Of a DNA stretch of 11,313 nt, positions 7,569 through 11,313 are shown piece after piece. A model generated the notes under the pieces. The model had not been told where the DNA came from and searched no databases. It worked only from the letters and a program-made list of their open reading frames with translations. The stretch spans positions 1-11,313 of the forward strand of contig JAFGIC010000047.1 of NCBI GenBank assembly GCA_016929815.1, written 5' to 3'. The position numbers and the translations under genes were made by a program. The stretch comes from Deltaproteobacteria bacterium (GTDB lineage Bacteria; Desulfobacterota; DSM-4660; Desulfatiglandales; HGW-15). Each line of letters opens with the position of its first letter. The first letter of the stretch is position 1.

Positions 7569-8702
7569 CTATTCGACCGGGCAACTGGCCCTGGATAAAA
7601 GGAAATCGGGTGTCTTAACCCATGATATGTTCTTAATATAGGCGCCTTTTGGTATAGGCTCATTAGCAAAGAGCACAATGGCGGATGATGTGTCAGGCCG
7701 GGATTCAAGTATCATTATCATTCCGATACGAATATCAGGGAGGATTATTTTACTGTTCTGCGGCCTGTAAAATTCTTTTTCCGGTTTTTTAGGATCAGGG
7801 ACAATGTTTGCCTTGACCACTTCAAAAACGTTTCCCCTATTCACTCCATGATTAAAGCCACGATCGATGTAAACAATTGAGTTCGGATTGATAAGTACCT
7901 GCTGACGCTTTGTTGCGACGATATTTGCGAGCAATTCCTTGTTGCTGGGCACCGGCAGCACGCACGGTGAAACCGATGTAAAAGGAATGACGATATTATC
8001 TATGTGGATCGGCTCATGGGATTCAATGATTTTCGTTTGAAAAACGTTCTTTTTCTCATAAAATTTCATGTTGCTATGGGCGAGACCGAGGCGCTCTTCA
8101 ACTACTAATCTACCGTTTATGGAATAGGTATATCCCAGTTTCTTCCCCGTGACGGGATGCTTGAGCAGGGGAGAAATCATGCCTATGGAGAACTCATCCC
8201 CCACTTTGATTTCCTTACTCTCATCAAAGATCACAAACGCGTTTTCGCCATTGCCTAAAATTAGCTTGCCGCTGTCAGATGCGAAAATATTGCCCCATGG
8301 TTGGATCTTTTCCAGGGAAAGGAATCCCAGGGTATTCACATCGGTGAAGCCTTCCACATTGACACCCATGACTGCGGATTCCGGTTCCGGTTTCTTAACA
8401 GGAGGTTCCATTTTGACTACCTGAGGCTTTGTGACCTCCATAACGGGGTCTTTTTCAAATAAGGTAATAACATCACCCGGATTTAGGAGGTGGGGGTTGG
8501 TGACAAAAGGGTTCATCTGCCACAGTTTGGGCCAAATATCGGGGTTGCCATAATATTTTTCACATATACCCCAAAGCGTGTCCCCTTTTTGGACCGTATG
8601 GGAAGTGGTTTGAGCCAGAATCATTGAGGGATTAACAAAAGAGCATGCAAGTACGAAGAGCAATACCGCTAAGATATATCTCTTTTTTATGCCATTTTTC
8701 AT
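7569..8702 (-). CDS. Secreted LysM-domain envelope protein
   Basis: A 377-residue exported protein. Residues 1-30 form a signal sequence: basic MKNGIKKRY, then a hydrophobic core. Cleavage could follow ILA at 30 (signal peptidase I), or the VLAC at 17-20 could be a lipobox (signal peptidase II). A single LysM domain (about 34-82: HTVQKGDTLWGICEKYYGNPDIWPKL... and LLNPGDVITL) should bind peptidoglycan. A Pro/Lys/Glu-rich linker (about 83-110) follows. The remaining 265 residues I do not recognise with certainty; the stretch YIDRGFNHGVNRGNVFEVV resembles the FlgT C-terminal-like fold, but that is a weak inference. No catalytic motif of a peptidoglycan hydrolase is visible, so a structural or scaffolding role in the envelope is likelier. 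ATG start, with AAGGGG nine bases upstream. It stands directly before dprA, 116 bases away, with that gene's own promoter in the gap. Confidence 0.85.
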   Translation of the reverse strand: MKNGIKKRYILAVLLFVLACSFVNPSMILAQTTSHTVQKGDTLWGICEKYYGNPDIWPKLWQMNPFVTNPHLLNPGDVITLFEKDPVMEVTKPQVVKMEPPVKKPEPESAVMGVNVEGFTDVNTLGFLSLEKIQPWGNIFASDSGKLILGNGENAFVIFDESKEIKVGDEFSIGMISPLLKHPVTGKKLGYTYSINGRLVVEERLGLAHSNMKFYEKKNVFQTKIIESHEPIHIDNIVIPFTSVSPCVLPVPSNKELLANIVATKRQQVLINPNSIVYIDRGFNHGVNRGNVFEVVKANIVPDPKKPEKEFYRPQNSKIILPDIRIGMIMILESRPDTSSAIVLFANEPIPKGAYIKNISWVKTPDFLLSRASCPVE

Positions 8703-8737
8703 GTGAAGATACCCCTTAAGATATTTAGATTTTTAAC

Positions 8738-8766
8738 AAATTACAATTTTCAGTAATGGTTGTCAA
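8738..8766 (-). promoter_or_regulatory. Candidate promoter of the LysM gene
   Basis: A perfect -35 box TTGACA (8761-8766, - strand) is followed after 17 bases by TAATTT (8738-8743), a poor -10 match. The predicted start lies about 30 bases before the LysM ATG, which suits the AAGGGG ribosome site. Confidence 0.45.
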
Positions 8767-8811
8767 GTAATTTTTACCCTGAGTTAGCTCAAATTATCCC
8801 ACCGAAGCAAG

Positions 8812-8844
8812 AGATGCCTAAAAGATAGCGCTATTTAGATGCCT
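8812..8844. repeat. 8-bp direct repeat flanking a 10-bp palindrome
   Basis: AGATGCCT occurs at 8812-8819 and 8837-8844, 25 bases apart, on either side of the perfect palindrome ATAGCGCTAT (8825-8834). It lies just after the stop codon of the 65-residue gene and upstream of the LysM promoter. It could be a regulator site or a decayed terminator; there is no adequate stem plus U-tract. Confidence 0.4.
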
Positions 8845-8846
8845 TT

Positions 8847-9044
8847 TTATGGGTTCTTACCCCCGGCATGTCCCTCACCTGCTTTCGCATCTGGAATAAA
8901 GGCAGAAGGTCCGACTACTATATTAATACCATTATCTAAAGTTACTACATAAAACTCATAAAGGGAATCGGTAGTCTCTTTAATCACACCCTTTACACCC
9001 CTATAACCCTTTGTCATTTCTATCCTGGTTCCTGATTCAAGCAT
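8847..9044 (-). CDS. Small protein of unknown function (65 aa)
   Basis: I do not recognise this protein. The gene looks real because AGGAG stands eight bases before the ATG and a perfect TATAAT lies upstream. The product is small and soluble, with no membrane segment, signal or cysteine. Residues 1-51 read as alternating beta-strands with turns (GTRIEMTKGYRGVKGVIKE, then YEFYVVTLDNGINIVVGPSAFI), suggesting a small SH3- or KOW-like beta-barrel; this is inference from pattern only. The tail, about 14 residues (DAKAGEGHAGGKNP), is probably disordered. It sits alone between the BamE-like gene (81 bases upstream) and the LysM gene (144 bases downstream). A 21-bp palindrome across its -35 region suggests specific control. 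Confidence 0.7.
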   Translation of the reverse strand: MLESGTRIEMTKGYRGVKGVIKETTDSLYEFYVVTLDNGINIVVGPSAFIPDAKAGEGHAGGKNP

Positions 9045-9066
9045 TCTTTGGACTCCTAATCCTGTA

Positions 9067-9095
9067 ATTATAACTTTAGATAATTGTGATATCTA
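9067..9095 (-). promoter_or_regulatory. Promoter of the 65-residue gene
   Basis: On the - strand TAGATA (9090-9095, four of six) and a perfect TATAAT (9067-9072) are 17 bases apart. The predicted start is near 9060, 15-16 bases before the ATG at 9044, leaving room for the AGGAG ribosome site. The -35 box forms one arm of a perfect palindrome. Confidence 0.6.
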
Positions 9096-9096
9096 A
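9076..9096. promoter_or_regulatory. 21-bp palindrome overlapping a promoter, candidate operator
   Basis: TTAGATA (9076-9082) and TATCTAA (9090-9096) are perfect inverted repeats around a 7-base spacer. The site covers the -35 box and most of the -10/-35 spacer of the small-gene promoter, the classic place for a dimeric repressor. I do not match it to a known regulator. The region is AT-rich, so some chance symmetry is expected. Confidence 0.5.
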
Positions 9097-9125
9097 TTAA
9101 TTTAGTTTTTAAAATTAGACACAAT

Positions 9126-9524
9126 CTATGGTTCGTTCCACTTGGTTAGAAATCCCTTTTCATCAAAGGAAACATAACCGCGGTATATGTTAGGATAATA
9201 CCAGAAGGCCCTGACTCCTTTTATTGTTTTTATCGGCTCACCAAGGATTGATTGGACTTGGTCTTTGGTCATGCCAGTTTTGAGTCTGCGCCAGTTTTTC
9301 TTGTTCTGCCAGCCTCTCTCTGTCCCGGTATCTATATCTCCGGCATCATGGTATATTTTCAGAAGGTTCTCCATGTCTTTTATCCTGCCCTCCAATTCAG
9401 TAACCTTCTGACGAAGTCTCAAAATTTCATCCTCCTCAGCAATGACCGGCCGGTAAAAAAGCGCGAGAAAGGCCAGAGCGCCTGCCATAATAAACCCAAT
9501 AATCATAAGGTTATGATGTTTCAT
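9126..9524 (-). CDS. Membrane-anchored BamE/OmlA-like small protein
   Basis: A 132-residue envelope protein. Residues 1-29 (MKHHNLMIIGF... to PVIA) are a signal sequence or N-terminal membrane anchor, with VIA-EE a possible cleavage point. Residues 30-58 form a charged coiled coil (EILRLRQKVTELEGRIKDM). Residues 80-130 resemble the SmpA/OmlA (BamE) fold: LKTGMTKDQVQSILGEP, a WYY strand, and a GYVSFDEKGFLTKW ending. BamE itself is a lipoprotein with a lipobox cysteine; there is no cysteine here, so this is a fold relative, not BamE. I chose the ATG at 9524 because GGAG lies seven bases before it; an in-frame ATG eight codons upstream (9548) lacks a ribosome site. Probable location: periplasm, or tethered to the inner membrane. 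Its partner is unknown. tRNA-Leu lies upstream and the 65-residue gene downstream. Confidence 0.75.
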   Translation of the reverse strand: MKHHNLMIIGFIMAGALAFLALFYRPVIAEEDEILRLRQKVTELEGRIKDMENLLKIYHDAGDIDTGTERGWQNKKNWRRLKTGMTKDQVQSILGEPIKTIKGVRAFWYYPNIYRGYVSFDEKGFLTKWNEP

Positions 9525-9611
9525 CAGGAATCTCCATATCATTGTCAAAAAAACAGCAAAGAGGGGCCTATAAGACGACAGCTTAAACAGCCCGGTTAGT
9601 ACTGGGACTCA

Positions 9612-9697
<86 letters not shown>

Positions 9698-9707
9698 CAA
9701 TGAGCCT

Positions 9708-9735
9708 ATTGTCATGATTTAAACAAAAGTGTCAA
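9708..9735 (-). promoter_or_regulatory. Promoter of tRNA-Leu, overlapping the radC stop codon
   Basis: On the - strand a perfect TTGACA (9730-9735) and GACAAT (9708-9713, four of six) are 16 bases apart. The predicted start is about five bases before the mature tRNA end at 9696. The TGA stop of radC (9732-9734) lies inside the -35 box, so the same bases serve both. Confidence 0.6.
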
Positions 9736-10460
9736 GGATTAAGTCGCAGCTCATACTCACTTATAAAGGTTTTAATAAGGCCTTCATCGGCAAAGCTATA
9801 GTAGGCATTGTTTCCTATGATAACATGATCAAGGACCTGAATCATGAGCAGCTGTGAGGCCCATACCAGATCCCTTGTCAATTTACGATCCTCGGTTGAT
9901 GGGCTCGGATCTCCCGAAGGGTGATTATGGACAAACACGAGGGCGGCGGCCCTGTTTTCAAGGGCAATCGTCATGATTTCCCGCGGATAGACCGCACTTC
10001 CGGTCAGAGTTCCAAGAAATACGTCCTGGTCAAGGATCAATTCGTTTTTTCTGTTAAGAAAGAGTACCTTGAATACCTCTCTTTTCAGGTCTCGCATTGA
10101 ATGAAAAAGGAAATCAAAAACGGCCTTTGACGACCCAAAAAAGCTCTTTCCCTTTGCCCTGTCTCGAAGGTATCTCCCCGCAACCTGATGTACAAGGTTG
10201 AGGTAAAGGGCGTTTTTAGGGCCTATTCCCATTATCCCGGTCAACTCATTAACGGACGCCGAGAGTGTCCTGGAAAGGCTGCCGAATCTTTTTATGGCCT
10301 CCCTGGCCTGGATTTTGACATCTCTTCTTGGGGTCCCAAGGGTAAGGAGAAACTCTACTACTTCTTCGTCGGAAAATCTATCCAGGCCGCCTTCAACAAA
10401 CTTCTCCCGCAATCTCAGGCGATGACCTTTTCCTCTTTCTCTAAGATCTTTTTTTTCCAT
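9732..10460 (-). CDS. radC: RadC family JAMM/MPN-domain protein
   Basis: A 242-residue RadC-family protein. The N-terminal part (about 25-85) holds a helix-hairpin-helix-like segment (LTGIMGIGPKNALYL). The C-terminal MPN/JAMM domain (about 107-230) has the complete metal motif HNHPSGDPSPSTED: H178, H180, S188 and D191. RadC was once thought to act in DNA repair, but the E. coli mutant was mis-assigned and the biochemical role remains unclear; the metal site suggests a hydrolase. Length and motifs are normal for a chromosomal copy; shorter copies on mobile elements usually keep only the MPN part. The ATG is preceded by GGCGG at five bases, a moderate ribosome site. Its stop codon overlaps the tRNA-Leu promoter. 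Confidence 0.93.
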   Translation of the reverse strand: MEKKDLRERGKGHRLRLREKFVEGGLDRFSDEEVVEFLLTLGTPRRDVKIQAREAIKRFGSLSRTLSASVNELTGIMGIGPKNALYLNLVHQVAGRYLRDRAKGKSFFGSSKAVFDFLFHSMRDLKREVFKVLFLNRKNELILDQDVFLGTLTGSAVYPREIMTIALENRAAALVFVHNHPSGDPSPSTEDRKLTRDLVWASQLLMIQVLDHVIIGNNAYYSFADEGLIKTFISEYELRLNP

Positions 10461-10634
10461 AGGTTCCGCCGCCTTAATCCGGATCTTAAAATCTTATGGT
10501 TAATATGGGGCCAATAGGGAAAATGGGTTCTTCAAAAAAAAGATTATGAGAGTTCTTTAAGCCCCCTAAGTATTTGGAAAGAAGTAAATATCTGCAAAAT
10601 ATTAAAGTCCGAATTGCCGGTTACCGATCTTAAA

Positions 10635-10831
10635 CTTGATGGTCTCGTAAAAAGTCAGAAATAGGACGGCAAAGCGAAAAGCTCCAAATGAAAGGCTTGC
10701 GAATCTTGAGGAATGAGGCGTACTTACAGTACGCTGCAATGACGAAAAATGAAGCTTAACGCAGCCCTTCGGCTTTGCTCAGGGCCATGAGCCAGTCTAA
10801 GGGAAGTTGGACTTTTCACGAAGCCGTCAAG
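10635..10831. repeat. MITE-like element of about 197 bp with imperfect terminal inverted repeats
   Basis: The left end (10635-10656, starting CTTGATGGTCTCG) and right end (10810-10831) are 22-bp inverted repeats matching at 18 positions. Inside lies a perfect 7-bp hairpin, GCGTACT-tac-AGTACGC (10718-10734), and a second small one, GCCCT/AGGGC (10764-10785). There is no ORF of note and no clear target-site duplication. The design (short, non-coding, inverted ends, internal hairpin) fits a non-autonomous mobile repeat, and I associate similar GAGGCGTAC...GTACGC-CGCAATGACG intergenic repeats with Desulfobacterota; that memory cannot be checked here. Its right end overlaps the stop codon of the oxidoreductase gene, so it may also act as a transcription terminator. 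It fills most of the 366-base gap; the remaining 174 bases before radC (10461-10634) hold nothing I can name apart from an A8 run at 10534-10541. Confidence 0.6.
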
Positions 10832-11313
10832 GTTCAAGGACTATCTTCCCATAGGCGCGTCCGTCTTCAAACCATTGATGGGCCTGAGCGGCATCTTCCA
10901 GCCTGAAGACCTTTGAGACATTGTCGAGTTCTTCAGTCTTCAGCCAGTTTTCCAGGTAGTCGGTGGCCTTCCTGTAGGACTCGGTTCCCATACGTGAATA
11001 GATAGAAGAAAATTTCACCGTTAATCCCTTGTGAATCATTTCTTCGAAAGGGTCTATCACATCCCGGCCCGCAGCCTCGCCATAAACGACCAGCAACCCA
11101 AAGGGCTTTATCACCTTCGGATCTTTCCTCAATGTGTGACCTGCCACGCTGTTGAAAGATATGTCCACCCCCTTGCCCGCGGTTATCTCCATGACCTCTT
11201 TGACATAGTCCTTCTCTTTGTAGTTGATGCCGTAGTCGGCCCCGTTTTCCCTGCAATACCTGAGTTTCTCATCGCTGCTTGAAAGGGCAATAACCTGAGC
11301 GCCCAGTCTTTTC
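10827..11313 (-). CDS. Medium-chain dehydrogenase, quinone oxidoreductase-like (C-terminal part)
   Basis: The last 162 codons of a zinc-type alcohol dehydrogenase (MDR) superfamily protein; the frame is open to the window edge, so the N-terminal half lies outside. The visible part starts in the nucleotide-binding Rossmann fold (KRLGAQVIALSSSDEKLRY, then ENGADYGINYKEKDY), passes through GKGVDISFNSVAGHTL and GLLVVYGEAAG, and ends with the family's typical YGKIVLEP. The pattern of residues is that of NADPH:quinone oxidoreductase-like members, which usually lack catalytic zinc; the residues that would decide this, and the coenzyme-binding glycine motif, are not in the window. Substrate unknown. 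An internal ATG at 11192 is not the start, since homology-like sequence continues upstream. The stop codon falls within the right terminal repeat of the adjacent MITE-like element. Confidence 0.88.
   Translation of the reverse strand, partial: KRLGAQVIALSSSDEKLRYCRENGADYGINYKEKDYVKEVMEITAGKGVDISFNSVAGHTLRKDPKVIKPFGLLVVYGEAAGRDVIDPFEEMIHKGLTVKFSSIYSRMGTESYRKATDYLENWLKTEELDNVSKVFRLEDAAQAHQWFEDGRAYGKIVLEP

Noticed and set aside
10761..10785. GCCCT/AGGGC hairpin as an independent terminator or CRISPR repeat
   Set aside because: Only 5 bp of stem with a 12-base loop and no U-tract; it occurs once, with no spacer array, and lies within the inverted-repeat element.

Overview
The window looks like ordinary chromosome from a sulfate-reducing bacterium of the Desulfobacterota (former Deltaproteobacteria). 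The main reasons are a stand-alone ATP sulfurylase gene (sat) with a Rex-type operator next to its promoter, menaquinone-type polyprenyl synthase sequence, a LysM gene upstream of dprA-topA, and an intergenic repeat of a kind I associate with this phylum. I cannot name a genus from sequence alone.

Layout: only the first 363 bases are read on the + strand (3' end of a polyprenyl diphosphate synthase gene). Everything else is on the - strand, so in transcription order (right to left) the window reads: 3' part of a medium-chain (quinone oxidoreductase-like) dehydrogenase; a 366-base gap holding a roughly 197-bp inverted-repeat element; radC; tRNA-Leu(UAG), whose predicted promoter overlaps the radC stop codon; a membrane-anchored, BamE-like small protein; a 65-residue unknown protein with its own promoter and a palindromic operator candidate; a secreted LysM protein; dprA; topA; an HD-domain phosphohydrolase; sat; and an MBL-fold hydrolase that converges on the polyprenyl synthase gene.

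Functionally this is a mix of housekeeping genes: DNA topology (TopA), DNA uptake and recombination (DprA), a RadC-family protein, envelope proteins (LysM, BamE-like), isoprenoid chain synthesis and the first step of sulfate respiration (Sat). Gaps are mostly 100-300 bases with recognisable promoters, so most genes look singly transcribed; dprA-topA is the likeliest co-transcribed pair. I see no IS element, phage gene, CRISPR array, toxin-antitoxin pair or defence island, and no convincing new multi-gene system. The most interesting items are the Rex-like site at sat, the inverted-repeat element, and the small orphan gene with a palindrome across its promoter.
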